From assembly GCA_907163375.1 (NCBI GenBank), contig CAJQUW010016933.1, forward strand, positions 1 through 64,000: a stretch of 64,000 nt of DNA, in the 5' to 3' direction. The DNA is from Prostheceraeus crozeri. Taxonomy: Eukaryota; Platyhelminthes; Polycladida; Euryleptidae. The notes under the pieces were generated by a model. It made no database searches, was not told the origin of the DNA, and was given only the letters and a program-made list of their open reading frames with translations. This document shows, one piece after another, positions 16,576 to 29,434 of this stretch. Numbering within the stretch: the first letter of the stretch is position 1; every line of letters begins with the position of its first letter. Position numbers and translations under genes: made by a program.

Positions 16576-19302
16576 GGCTATCCATTAGCCATATTAAATG
16601 ATAGTATGAGGGTCAATATGAAAAGTACATTGAATGGCATCGGAATTTATCAGTATATAATAAATAGAATTCATATATTAATAATTTTCTTTTTTGAGCC
16701 TCTTATATAATGAAATAAAAATTTTTATCATTTTTTGCAACAAAATAACAGAAAAGGAAAGAATATCAGCCTATAAGGAGATTTTTTGCTGGTATACATT
16801 AAATACATTAAGTCCTGTTTTCAGTATACCGGGTGTAGAATAATTGAGAATTGCAGCAAGACTTTGCTGACATTTTTTACTTATATGCACTCATCCAAAA
16901 GGCGTCTAATGGCTGTCGTAAGTACGTCGATTTGAGTCCACGATCACTGGAAAGCTTGCTTATTCTTCCTCTTCAAAAAGCTCAAAATTGGAAAGATTAA
17001 TGGGTGATAAATCTAGGAATGGATTGCGTGTCCAATCAAATGTTTAATGTTAAGGGAAGGTGGCCCTCGAAGACATCGTAACTGACAAAACGAAATGAAA
17101 TTCCATGTTTTCCACTCATTATCTCTTCACGGTACACCAGTAATCTTACCTCGACACACTAAGATGCGCAACAAAGTGGTTGGGAACCACTGCTTTAGTG
17201 ATTAATATAACTGTGTGCTCTTCGACATTTGAATTGCGTATTTCTACATTTGATCACGATCATTTCTATGCTCCCACATTTCATACTGCATATATCTATA
17301 TTTGATCTGAAAATAATATTTCATTTGCAAAAGGTGATATCTAATTTGCAATATTCTACATTTGATCTGCATATTTCTACATTTCTGTCGGAAAACCTGA
17401 TATAAACTGTAATTGAAAACAAATTCACAATGTGAATGTAATTGTTACAATTATCAGGGTATAAAATGAGCAATGCCGTAACAAACATATGAATAACAAA
17501 GTCACAGTTCTTAGGTATAGGCCCCTACAATAAAATTTTCAATCCCGAGATTAGGTAACATCTGTTCTTTGGGCAGTTAGGAGCTGTATGAAGATGAAGT
17601 AACAAGGCTATGGACAAGGAACATTGAGTAACAGATGCAATGCGTGAAATACAGAGTTGGAAGTGGGGCAACAAAACTTGACCCATGGCCCACCTGACCC
17701 ATGGCATATGTGACCCACAGGGTATCCTGACCCACGACCCACCTGCTGCAAGGGTGAATGATGTGATTGCAATTTCCTTTTCTGGTATCATCTTTAGTTT
17801 CATTTTCATTCAAGATTCTAGGTCTATCCAGATGGAGGCCTCATAGTATCGATATTGTTATTAAGATTTGTTATGAAGATTCAAGTGTATCAGATCACTT
17901 GTCACATGATAAATAGACATGTAACCTCATCAAAATTATCTTATAATCAAAGTTTATGCACTACAAATGCCTAAGTTTCTAAAAAAATGCAAACGATTCC
18001 GTTTCTTGCTATGATTCTTGACTATCTTTTTTTAGTGCTTCCTATTTAACTCGCAGAGAGATTATTAGTTAAGTTGAGGGCCCTACAGACTAAATTTCAA
18101 ATTTTACATTTCTTAATCAAATGAAGTCAAAAAATAAGTTGCAGTAGGCCTAAATCATTTATTCATGCATTTATTATGTTAGATACTACATGTGTGAAAA
18201 TTATCCTAGAAAAATCGTTTCAAACTAATATTTCTTTGCTTTCATGGCAATCGATTCAAGTTTCACTAACTTCCGCTAATGTTAGCTTTAAGTAGAATGT
18301 TGTACATTTTGATGTAAGAATGACATTCATTGAAAAGCAAATGGAGCAAGCATGCGTAAACGCGTGAATAGAAATCATGAAATAGTGATAGAAATTTAAT
18401 GATTTGAAGAAACTACATCCGTTCCATACAAGCCTTCTATATAGTGGACAGCAGAACAATACCGTTCATTCGTATATCAATTTCGGAATACGTATGAATA
18501 ATTCATGAGCATTTGACAAGTTCCGAAGCTTCGTCGGCATGTTCCAGTTAGTATTCTTACGGTAAGAACAAGGCTTCGGAAACTATTACAAACTGATTTT
18601 CGTGTGTTTGCTTAATGTAAGCAAATAAATGAAGCTCCCAGTTAGGTGAATATTGCTCCTCTTGCACAGGGTCCCATCCACAGCTTTGTCCCGTACATCT
18701 TAGGAATCAATTAATTTATCGATTGAATTAATTAATCTGTTACTTTGGCAGCCTTAGCAGCATGCAAGGTGATAGTATTGCTCTTTGCGTTTACTTGCTG
18801 AAATGATATAATACTTCTGAAAAATGACGAAAAGGAACATACGGAACATAAACCTAAATTTTCAGCTTAAAATAATCATTACAACTTTTAGCAATGTAAA
18901 ATGCCTATTAAATGTGTCATCTATCAATGTCGACCATAGAAAAGAAATTTGCCTCTTAAATAGGTAAAGCAGGCTAAGTCCGTTATACATGTAAGAAACG
19001 TTCACGTTTAGAAGAATTTACAAAATGTCTCATGAAATGAAGGTCACCTAGTTAAAGATACGCTGACATGGAATGATACATTTACACCATGCGATCGTTT
19101 AAACTTTAACCACACCGTCCAATCAAACTTTTTTGAAGAGTGAATCTTCAAGCAAAGCAACAATGAAAGAAGAATTAGATGATATTGAGTAAAATGTATT
19201 AAAAGCATTTTAAAGGTGAAAGATGTCACCCTGCAAATGAGCAATCAATTACAACTTGACTGACAATATTTACCACATTCCCGACAGACTTCGGCAAGAC
19301 AG
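16576..19302. other. Intergenic, no gene seen
   Basis: AT-rich sequence without supported exons. 17225-17400 holds a degenerate repeat of the words TTCTACATTTGAT and TGCATAT. 17690-17750 has a degenerate GACCCATGGCCCACC-like repeat. Open frames here are short and unlike known proteins. Confidence 0.6.
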
Positions 19303-22300
19303 ATGAGCGATATCTCTGGCAACGAAATCACCTCTACAGCGGCATCCATAATTAAATCTGCAACTTCATCAGCAGCCAGTACATCGAATGTGGGTGATCC
19401 AGTCGCATTTTCCAGTCCAAAAGAAGGCGAAACTTCCTCTTTACAAAACACCTCCCAAAGGAATCAGGTAAGCACTAAATTTATGCTTTTCCGTGCTTGA
19501 ATTTTGATAATAATGAAAATGTACTGGAGCATTCTCGAAAGTAAATCAACATTCAATATTCATGCTCACAAGTGTTGCATTTAATGGCTCCATCACTTGT
19601 CAACAATCGATTAGCACATACGCATGCTTCATTTTATACCAACGACTACGCTGGTTCTAAACTGGCTTATTTTCGGATTAATGTTCGGATAATTAGGTTC
19701 TGGTACATTTAATTTTTCAAACGATTCACGAACAACGTTTATGGGTTGTTTTTGATCACCAAACTTGTTAATGAACCTTTGAATCTCGTTTTTTTGATCT
19801 CTCTTGCCATTTAGATAGGATGACAATTTCCATAGACCTTTTGGTGAATCTCTCAGCTTCTTGGCCCAGATTTGTTTGGCGCGATATATTTCGCTTTTAA
19901 GTTTGAATTTCAATATGCCAAATTGAACCCAATCTCGACGAAAATAAGCGTCCCATTTGAGATTTATCGAAATGTTTAGTTAAATGTCTGATAAATTCCC
20001 AATAAATGCCACTTATAAATACTATAAGCATTCATGTCAGAAAAGGTCAATATAATTAATAATGATTTGCTATTTTACAATTTACATTGTGTAGTAGTAA
20101 AACAATTTATTCATTATGATAGGCCTATACAATAATTTTGAATATTTAATTGCTTAAAAAGTAGTAAATGATGAAGCTTTCGTCTCTAAGAAATTCCCAA
20201 GGAACAAAAAAGCTCAAGCAGCAAACTCTATGAGCATTTCAACAAAATAATTACATATATTTGCCAAGTGATAAGGGTGGCGAGTTTTGTGTCACACGGC
20301 AAGGTAATTATGTAAATACAGGAATTAATCATTTAACTGATCGAAGTATTATCAACCCATACCCACATTACACCAGAAACTGTTGATCAATGTGTGAATA
20401 CAAACCGAAGGAAAGTCTTTCAAGATGCTTAGAATCCCTGGCACATCAAACAAAGTTACATTACGAGAAGTTCTACTGTCCCTAAACTAAATCATTTAAT
20501 CAAAACGCATAAAAGCAGTCCTGATGTGTTTCCGCAGTAAAATGATATATGATTATCAATGTCAGCAATGCCACAAGTAAACCGTCCGCCATCTTCACTG
20601 TAGAATGAAAGAACATCACAGCAACAAGAATTCATCGATTTATAAACTTCATCAAACATGCAATCAGCGCAAAACTTTCCATCCCAAAATCCTCAACACA
20701 ACAAAATTATGATTGAGCAAATCTTAGATTAAAAGAATCCATCATCATCAAAAAACAAAAATAAGAAGTCAAAAATAAACAGTCAGACCGAGTATGAACA
20801 ATTCAAAGAATTTCTGTTCTTCGGGAGGATAGAGTGGCTTATCATTGGAACTTTGTCTACTGGCCACTGTGCTGTATCGTGATTGCTATTTCTTGCCATG
20901 ATAAATACTATGAATTCACAAAGACAACTGGCATCATATTTTCTTAAAGTTGTACATTTCATGTAATTACAGTTTTCTGTTTACTGGAAAATAGCTCTGG
21001 AATATATAGCCGAAATTAGTTGGTGTTATTTAATATACATAAAGACCACTTGGTTTTTCCAAGTACTTGTATAATGAACAGTGCGCAGTGCCGATGAGTC
21101 AGTTATCGCAGTGGAGGCCAGTTTCATGTGGTTGGCTGTGCTCCCAGTGCAATAAACTGCAATGCCAGTTTTTTTTCCATTTTTGTCATCGTTGGTTCAA
21201 AGAATGTCGATGAGATTTGCATAAAATGCTACATATATACCTTGTGTTTGATGCATGCTCGCAACTGTTATTTATCATTTTCAGCCTCTGTTTGAGACGA
21301 ACACTTTCAATCGGATGAGGGAGAAGATTCTTCGCATGGGCATGGTTATCGAAGATGAGGGTATGTAAGGGCAATCATCGAACCAAATTATAAGGTGATA
21401 GAGTTGAAATCACTTCGTTAGGCTAGAGAAAATGTATTTATTAATTGCACGACCTTTCGGTGTAAGACATTCCTCGGTTGCAACAGTATCGAGACTGCTT
21501 TCGAACATCCACCATTGATAACGGAGTTAGCGATTATTTTATTTCAATAGTATAGAAATCGAAACTTCTAATGCACACAGATGAACGATGTTAGCATGTA
21601 ATGAATGAAAGAGGGAAAAGATGATGAAATAGGGGATACAAAACGCATGCTAGATGCAAAGGTAAAATGGAGTAATGTATGAAAACTACAATTGTTTACA
21701 TACAGAAATTATGAAGAAAATGAAAAAAGTCAATATTAAACATTGAGGTCACAGCCCTAACAATCATTCATGCATAGTCCGATTGCGCCAAATGTGAAGA
21801 GCTTCAACCTACCGGCTAACGCTTGGATGCTTTGAATTTGAAGCCATTGGTGTCAAAGACGAGGGCCAAATGACACACTAGAATTTTTTCGGTCAACCGA
21901 ATGGAGAAGTGGTGAGCATTCGACGGGGTCATGTATTTACTTGAATTATATGCGTGTATACACACATAATAATACGTAGCAATCGATATTTCATCTTGCC
22001 TGAAACTGATCGCATAGCTTTCAAGCACAATTCAAGATCATGATCAATGTTCCGGACCATCTTTGATATAACTGAGTTCGCGAAGTTCGACTGAGGACTT
22101 CATTATGTGTCTAAACTTTTAAAATAGTTGAATAATATTCATGCTATCATTCGTGATTATCTGATCATTAGGGCAACCCAAATTTGACCTATAAGACTCA
22201 GAATTTTCACCTAATATTTTCATTTTTTTTACTTTATTTAACCTAACGAATTTGTTAGTTTTACGCAATTCTAAAACTGTATTTCTTGCTGTCATCAGTT

Positions 22301-25300
22301 TTTTTGAATCGCTACTCAACCCCTAGATGACCTTTCACTCACAAAATATAGCTTATTCCAGTCAAAACTTTTCATTCAATAGAATTCATTAAAGGAATCA
22401 AATTCATGATAAAACAAATTTCATTTTCTATTTCCATGTCTCGAAAGGTAAACAAGGCAATTTCAAGATGAAATTACATGACGTGTCAAACGACTTCAAC
22501 TTAATAATTATTGGAGGACGAACAGCCAACGAAAGATAATTTTCTAATGTCAGGATGTGACAGAGGTGATGGAAAGAGTAGCATAATTTGGCATATTTTT
22601 CGGAAGAAAATGACGATCATTAGCTAACATTTTGTTGATCATGTTAAAACCTAGTTCATTAAAAAATTTAAATGTCGAATTGTGTCGTCTATTAAATGAA
22701 TAATCGTCTCTGCAGAAGCTGAAGAAATCAGAAGTTTGCAGGTTACGAGTTACGTTTTTCTGGTTGATTTATACAACTATCTTATACAAGCTAAGATGTC
22801 TACATATTTCTGGGATGAAATTTCTGCTTCATCCAGAACAAAGAAATTTCGTCAAAAATAGGGCTGATGCAAGCCTTAATAACAAAACCAAATTTCGTCT
22901 TGACTGTACTCGCACGAGTTTACGGTGTGTGACAATGTTTGGTCAAGTGAACCGAGATAAAATGATGAAGTTTCTTGTCTCAGAAGGAAATGAAAGGAAA
23001 GTCATCAGCCGGGTTACATGAGTTATTTATTTCTCCATATCTTTTTGAAGAAATATAAAGCTTAGCATAATTATTATATCTGCTCAATTCCTTTGATATT
23101 AACTTGATGTGACTTTATTGAACTTTTTTAATTACATTTTACTTGGGTTACCCTAGTAATCATTAATTCTATTTTGTTTCATAATTAGGTTGTTGTCACT
23201 CCCTGAGATAATGATTAATTGGTTTTGATACTATTCAAAATATTTCGCTACTTTTTTTCAATAACATGAGTTTCCAAATTTTGAATAAGTTTGCAGTCTC
23301 TACACTTTCCGGTGTCTACGGACAATATCATGAACAACATCATAGAGTGGACATGATCATCGAATTCCTCACTGTAAATTGATTGGAAAATTTGCTTCTA
23401 TTTTAAAATTGTCATTATGGATATTTGCTACTTATATATCCAAATTTCAGTAGTTTACATGATTCAATCGCATATTCATGATTGAGTTTCAAAAAATCAA
23501 GTACATTTGTGCATGGAACTGGTTGCATGGAAAGCCGCATGTGCTGTTGTGATCTGGCGAGTAAACAAGAAATCGGTAAAGTGGATTTTGTGGATTTTTG
23601 ACTTCAAAAAGCTTAAATAGGCTGATTTTAAACAGATGCGTAAATTATGAATTTGGCATCATCAATCACATCATCATCATCACTGCTTATCAAATTTTAA
23701 TGTCATTAGCGAAGCTCGAAGTTTAAAGCATTTAAGAATTCGCAGGACTGTGTATCGGTAAAAATTGCGCCAATTTTTGTACATAACGTGGGCGTTTTCG
23801 AAAGTGTCAATACTAGCCTACACCATCAACTATTATTGCTGATAAGGCTAAATCGACTTGATGATCCTTCGAGGTTCATTCAGAATATACGTTCACCATG
23901 GATGCTATCGTATACAGGTCCAAGAAATCAAAAGAAGCGGAGAGTTTTGTCTAACCTAAGAGACGCTGCGGTTTGAAGGTTAAACAATCCTAATAATTTG
24001 CATTTTACATGACAGCAGAAGTTATTACTGTTTATGTCACATTAATGGTAGGAAACTCATTTAGAATTTTTATCGATAACATGTACAACATATGCATTCC
24101 TCTCATTTGTCTTTCTGCCTTTCATAGCCCTTCAGTGTCTGAAAAAATATCCCATAGCCTACTCACATTGCCATTCTTATTAAGTTCATCTTCGCCGTCT
24201 AGCGTATCTAATTTTCAGATATTGCCTCTGTAAGGCTACCGCACTGTAAGCTTATTTGATTTTGCAGATTGCAAGAGTGATCATCAAGTTCTATATTGAC
24301 TTTCTTGTAACATGACGGCACCTTCATTCTTGAATAAGAATCAACACTTTCACTCAGCATTCACCTTAAAGACCATTTAGAGCAAGGGTCGTCAAAACTT
24401 AATAATTTGAACAATTTTCAGGATATCTAGTGATATACAATTTCAACTGATTGATAGTTTACTTTGCAGCTCGCAATCATTGCAATAAATGAATAGTCTT
24501 TGCATAATTGATTCGCAAATAAATTCCCTGGTGTAACAAACGGAGCAAGATTGCATGTGCACATGTGTGTTCAGCATGCTGCTTTTTAGCATTTAATTGA
24601 AATGTTACCTATATGAATCAAGAAATGCAAAACTTCAAAGTAATGATGAAAACAAATCTATTTTGGGAAGCAAATTGCGTCAATAAATTTAGGCCTAATG
24701 ATTTTAATGTGTGCACTATTTTGTATGTAGCATTTTATAACTACCGGTAGAAAGAGAAAATATATTGTTAAATAATCCAAATACGTATACAAAAATATAA
24801 ATTTCAATGATAATAAACAAATATGATTATAAGCTTAGATTATTCATAGCTTCTTAAACAACTTGTAATATGCTTTTCTATCTAAAAATTAAAAACGTTT
24901 CTAAGTAAATTTCTATATGTAAAGCTCTATAAATTTCAAAATAGAAACATTTCAAAAATATAGTGTGACTGTGAACCATTTAGAAAACATCATCAGATTT
25001 TTGATTATGTATGCAACCCACATGTATTATGAGCAGGCAAATATCTTCTTTCGATGACCATCCTTCATAGTTTATAACCATACAGACCCATGATAAATCT
25101 GATTGTAATTAGGATAGGCCTATTTAGATTGCGATAATGTTACAGAAAAATTGCAATTATTGATTTTCGAAATTCACAATTACATAATATGTTCTAATGA
25201 AAATAATCAACGTTTAACTAGCAATCGATTTTTGATGTCAAAACTGTCAATGAGATCATGGTCTTCTGCGGTGTTGAATAAAATGCTTGTTTGGCCATGA

Positions 25301-27558
25301 CACCGATCGACGTATTTCTATGAGCTACTTGTTGGCGATAAACATCTGATTATGGGAGTTGTATTATCAATCTGACTACAGCACTATAGGCTACTCGGAC
25401 TCGAAAATTAAAAATATGAGTGGCAACAATAGCATCAGAAACGTCAATATATAAAACATTGTACATATGTACGAGGCCTACAGACCATTCACAAATCATT
25501 ATACTACTTATAAGTCTTCGACAAGAAACATGTGGATAGCCTGACTTAACCACTGCACCTTTCAGCAATGTTGTACGTCCAATGTACAATCCTCGACAAA
25601 TTAAGTGACTTGTCGACGCGAATAGCTCGAATGGAGCGCAAATCCGCACCATCAGAACCGGTGGAAATGGAACTCCCATATTTCACAGCGGAGGAGTCCT
25701 TGACGCGGATGCCTACCAACCTAGTAAGTACACGAATCAGTGACTTTCTTACAAACTTATAAATCTCATGTGATAGATATGAGATTCCGAGAAGTGAAAA
25801 TAAATGCAGTCCTGATTGACAATATTTTGAAACGAGAATTTTTATATTTCCTGTCATTAAAAGTAATTACAATAGGGCCTTATCTGCGTACATAGTCCAT
25901 GTATTCGTTGAATGAAGTCTACATAGGCTAGGCCATAGGCCAATGATGTGTATCGTACTTTTGATTATTTTTCAATGCCTTATTGAAACATGCAAAAAAC
26001 AACTGTATGTAGATTTTCACACGGTCTCCAGTTGCTATTTATTTTTCCAGACTCCATGGATGATGCAGCAAGGTGGAGCAAACGCAAGGGATTTTGTGAA
26101 TCGAGTCCTAAATAAATTAATATCCAAAAAGATGCAGTTGAAGATCAATCGAACCGGCGTAAAAGGAAAATTTAAATGTCCTGCCAATCTTGAAACTGCT
26201 CTCAAGGGTGAGCTAACTAAAATTTATAATGAAATTTTATCAGATAGGCCAATGTTGAGAAGGAGAGAGAGAGACTGTGTGTGTATACAGCTGTAAAACT
26301 GTTTGCCCTAATCATGTTTCGATCACATTTCTGTTATCCATTATAAAATACTGAAAATAAACAGAAAACATAATTTTGCTTGCACTTTTTTGATAAATGA
26401 TCACAACTCTATTCTAGTGCTTAGAATACAACTAATTTGTCCAAGTGACGTTTCTAGACTCACGTCTCTAAAACATCATTGTGAGTTGTGACTATGAGAA
26501 CCAACAGCTATTACACAGACTACAGAAACATGAAAAAGCAAGCTCAATCATAGGAGGATCTAAATTATATGACTATTTTAATGATTACCTTACCAATTGA
26601 ATTTTATACAGAAGCTGATGATCTCTTTGGTGCAATGACATAATTATATAGCATTTTAAACATCGATCAATGTCATGGAAACTGTGCATGTAGACATATT
26701 CACAAATCAATGATTGTCATTGAATAATTAACAATAATAAGGCACCGATAGGATTGTATGCATCTATAAAAGGCGGCAAAATATTTTCTAATTGAATTAT
26801 TGTTATCGATAAAAATTGGTGATAAAATTGATAAATAAATACCCCAATTCATTATTCGTTGTGCAATTAGATAGGTGATCAGATTTTCATCTTTTATTAT
26901 TGAGTGAAATTCTTTGATCTCATCAAATTTGCATCATACCGATGTTTTTAAAGCTTCTTTTGATATAGGTCATAACTGATTTTTATCTGACTATCAACGG
27001 TGATCACAGGTACAGAGATAAGTGGTTCATCCAGCGAGATCCAAGCAGATTTTTGCAATACCTGTTGATCAATATTTTTCGGATAGATAGCTTATTATAA
27101 GTATTTGTTTTGAAAATGGAGGCAGTGCGCTTGGGTCAATGCTCGAATGTGAATATCTGCCACAAATCTGACTTTGTGAGCCTTGGCGAGTTTTTGCTGT
27201 GAGATTTTTCATTAAAAATATTAATTGTCAATTGGGCGTGTACAGTTTGGTTTCAGCACGTTTTAGTTGCATACATTAGGCTATCAACTAGGCCTACTCA
27301 CTAGTCTGTGATAGAATATCATATAAATGTAAATTCATAAGTGGCATTTTCGAAACTTATTCGTAGATGAATCTCATATCGTATTTGAAAGTTCAGTTCA
27401 TAATTCGCGGGAAGGTTCAAATCTTTCTTTCGATTTCAGATTGCTCCTATCGACTATTTCAAGGAACAACAGCGCGGGATGTCGAAAACTTCATTATGAA
27501 CTTTTTCAAAAACGCTCCTGACCGCTGTAATAATTATAGAAGAGAGAGAAATACATGA
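19303..27558 (+). CDS. DUF4806-domain protein, five exons
   Basis: Exons are 19303-19467, 21285-21360, 25566-25723, 26051-26207 and 27440-27558. Each internal boundary has AG/GT signals (donors GTAAGC, GTATGT, GTAAGT, GTGAGC) and phases 0, 1, 0, 1 match throughout, giving 675 nt and 224 aa. The N-terminus (1-55) is serine/threonine-rich and likely disordered. Residues about 85-105 (LDKLSDLSTRIARMERK) look like a coiled coil. From about 107 come LPYFTAEESL, then DFVNRVLNKLISKKMQLKINRTGVKGK, and finally TTARDVENFIMNFFKNAPDR, the order typical of DUF4806. That domain is found in many invertebrate proteins of unknown biochemical role. The ATG is preceded by an in-frame TGA at 19261, supporting this start unless an upstream exon joins near 19287. 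Intron 1 contains transposon debris. Confidence 0.75.
19625..19985 (-). mobile_element. LINE fragment (region between endonuclease and RT)
   Basis: The minus strand encodes WDAYFRRDWVQFG, then LKSEIYRAKQIWAKKLRDSP, KGLWKLSSYLNGK and a linker ending VRESFEKLN. This RDW...K-x-x-IYRAK...LWK pattern lies just before the reverse transcriptase of jockey/CR1-type LINEs. It sits inside intron 1 of the DUF4806 gene, antisense to it. The fragment ends where the RT N-terminal motif would begin. No tail or target duplication was found. Confidence 0.65.
20520..20815 (+). mobile_element. Penelope-like GIY-YIG remnant
   Basis: Translating near 20540 gives IYDYQCQQC, followed after an eroded YIG-like part by RHLHCRMKEHHSNKNSSIYK, then FHPKILNTTK. 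That is the Cys-x2-Cys, RL..R..EH and SS.. order of the C-terminal GIY-YIG nuclease in Penelope-like retroelements. Several frame breaks and a stop are present, so this is a dead fragment in intron 1 of the DUF4806 gene. A related degenerate copy of another nuclease-bearing retroelement is possible. Confidence 0.5.
21361..25565 (+). other. Intron 2 of the DUF4806 gene, no embedded gene seen
   Basis: The sequence is AT-rich. It contains open frames up to 85 codons (22764-23021, 23788-23976), but none has splice support or a recognisable motif. Three TAGGCCTA-type words occur just outside or within it (24692, 25119). Confidence 0.55.
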
Positions 27559-27615
27559 TCCTCTTTTGATTGAACTTGGAAGTCTTTCTTGATTCTTTTT
27601 TCTAGAAATTACACT

Positions 27616-27655
27616 AACACCCTACTACTTGCAAATCAGCAAGTAGTAGGGTGTT
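27616..27655. other. Perfect 17-bp hairpin followed by T7
   Basis: AACACCCTACTACTTGC and its exact reverse complement flank a 6-nt loop (AAATCA), followed directly by seven T residues. It lies 58 bp after the stop codon of the DUF4806 gene, probably in its 3' UTR or just past it. It could be a tiny foldback element or a structured RNA end; no family is recognised. Confidence 0.8.
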
Positions 27656-27911
27656 TTTTTATAATGAACCTACGGTACCCGACGTCGTTCCGACCATCGG
27701 CCATGCGGACATTCTGTTCTTCGGTACGAAGTCGGTACCGGAAGTCGGACTGACGTATTTTTTTGTAGTGGGGTAGATTTCTGCATAAATTCGCCACTCA
27801 CGATCGCATGCACAGTTCTATCCACGCTTCTTCGTCGTCGTTGACTGTTTGTGTCTTTGATGACTTGGGCTTATTTCTATCTGAGGGTGTAAATCCTGGT
27901 GTATGTTGACT

Positions 27912-28350
27912 TCAGGCAATTTTACAGCGATTTAAATTTATCCACTGTCTAGTAGCGCGAGGTTGGTTGACTGGTAGTACGAGAGCATTGGTGTTTGTAA
28001 GACTTAAAATCCGAAAGGGACCTTTCCAAAGCTTTTGTAGCTTCCGTGATAATCCTTTCTTTGGTTGAGGTGTAAAAACGTAGATTCTATCACCAATGGC
28101 TAGTTTAATGGGATGAGCAGTTTTGTCTTGCATTATTTTCTGGTGTTCCTGAGCCTTGGTGTTATGATCTAATGCTACTGACCTAGTTTAGAGAGCTCTG
28201 TTTTATATTCACGAATATCACATGAAATGCTTGAGTTGGTATTGGATGATTTTGTATTTTCTCTGTGTTTCTGGGATCGGGTTTCATTCCCTCTGCTGAC
28301 ACAATGTGGCCCAAATAGTGCACTGATATTTGCATAAATTCGCATTTCCT
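27912..28350 (-). mobile_element. Ty3/gypsy LTR-retrotransposon fossil, pol fragments
   Basis: On the minus strand two pol parts are visible. Near 28247-28350 is the end of the reverse transcriptase palm/connection (KCEF, YLGHIVSAEGMKPDP). At 27912-28133 is the integrase C-terminal region (GDRIYVFTPQPKKGLSRKL, LWKGPFRIL). Both are characteristic of Ty3/gypsy elements. Together with the LTR and primer site just upstream on the same strand, they form a badly broken, partial copy with several breaks. No 3' LTR was seen, so the age cannot be judged from LTR divergence. Confidence 0.7.
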
Positions 28351-28351
28351 T

Positions 28352-28419
28352 GGTTCACATTCGCAGTACTCTGGACTTCGAATCCAGCGGTCCGAGTTCA
28401 GATCTCGGTGGAACCTCCA
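28352..28419 (+). repeat. Near-full tRNA-Gln copy with CCA at the LTR primer site
   Basis: The plus strand reads as a tRNA-Gln-like molecule: GGTTC start, anticodon arm CTGGACTTCGAATCCAG, T arm CCGAGTTCAGATCTCGG, acceptor TGGAACCT, then CCA (28417-28419). The D arm is shortened. One base separates CCA from the LTR end at 28421. Eukaryotic tRNA genes do not encode CCA, so this is best read as the complement of a tRNA-Gln primer-binding site that extends over almost the whole primer rather than the usual ~18 nt. The anticodon position reads TCG against the expected TTG. Confidence 0.65.
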
Positions 28420-28420
28420 G

Positions 28421-29001
28421 TGTAATGTTTGGTTCGAACTTGACCGATAGGATATTCGAATCTAACATTAACTAGTCCCAGATTCACGATCCGATGTAAA
28501 GCAAGATCAGAACTAGACACCGAAACTTCAATAATGATAAAACGAATAGTGAACGAGACACACAAAGCTTATATTCTCCGGCTACAAAGCGGACGAAAAA
28601 TGTGAAAAAGAAAGAGATCTGTTAGTGAGTCTTTAGTACAAGAGAGAACTAGAACACCATGTTCTTAGTCTGATGGGCTAATGCACGACACCAATGGCAC
28701 GGCGACACTCACCAGAGATAAGGAAGTGATTGTCAGAAATTGTCGATAAATATTTATTCAACAAGGACTCAAGGAGTTGTTCTTGCTGAATTCTCGGCGT
28801 CTTTTATAGCATTTTCGATTTCACAAGCAAGTTGCTAGCCCCTCCTCAAAGAAGGATTAGTCCACGTGGATTTCAGCTTCGAAGGTTTCAATTTTTCGGT
28901 CTGATCTTCAATGACATGTAGAGACCATTGCTCCATTCAGTCTTTCGTGACCATTTTGATGAATGACTTTCCATGTAATCTCGACTTTTCAATCTGTTAC
29001 A
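28421..29001 (-). repeat. LTR of the Ty3/gypsy fossil (581 bp)
   Basis: The minus strand runs from TGTAACAG (29001) to CATTACA (28421), giving TG...CA ends with a 5-bp terminal inverted repeat (TGTAA/TTACA). Inside are a TATA-box-like CTATAAAAGA (about 28808) and an AATAAA (about 28757) downstream of it, in the expected U3-R order. A primer site follows immediately. The partner LTR was not found in the window. Confidence 0.65.
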
Positions 29002-29434
29002 TTCCGTAATAATAATAGGGCAATATGATGTCAATATCACTTAGAGATGACTTCTACCTTCACTCGCATTCTTTTTGAACCGTCAGCGTGGCCTAGTGAA
29101 GAAGGTGCGAGCTCTTCTCCACCACGGACTTCGGTTCTCCTAGGTCGTGTGAGTGCGGTCGGGGAATCAAGGGTGTTGGTGTCTTGTATTGACTTAATAG
29201 CTGTCATTCTCTGTCGATATTCAATGTTGCATTCCAATATTCATATTAAGAGATTTGGTTGCTGCTTCTCACGCAAGTGGTTCCATGTAATCCTCCTTCC
29301 GATATGTAAAAACCAACACGTAAATCTTGATATCAGGAAACTTTAGTTGTCACTACTCACGTAACAGCTGTAGTATCTTTGGCTTGTACCCTCGGCACGG
29401 AACTTAGTAACTTAAAACAATTTTCCAGCTAAAT

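Noticed and set aside
17525-17813. 94-codon minus-strand frame with Cys and His
   Set aside because: It overlies a degenerate GACCCATGG repeat and has no recognisable domain.
25350-25857. Antisense open frames over exon 3 of the DUF4806 gene
   Set aside because: They are shadows of the plus-strand exon, which has splice sites and phase continuity.
28352-28419. A functional tRNA-Arg(UCG) gene
   Set aside because: The body matches tRNA-Gln except for one anticodon base, the D arm is shortened, CCA is encoded, and it abuts an LTR end where a primer site must be.
29047-29346. 99-codon open frame beside the LTR, with a TGGCCTAGTG word like a Pol III A box
   Set aside because: There is no B box at the right spacing and no protein motif; the support is too thin to call a SINE or a gene.
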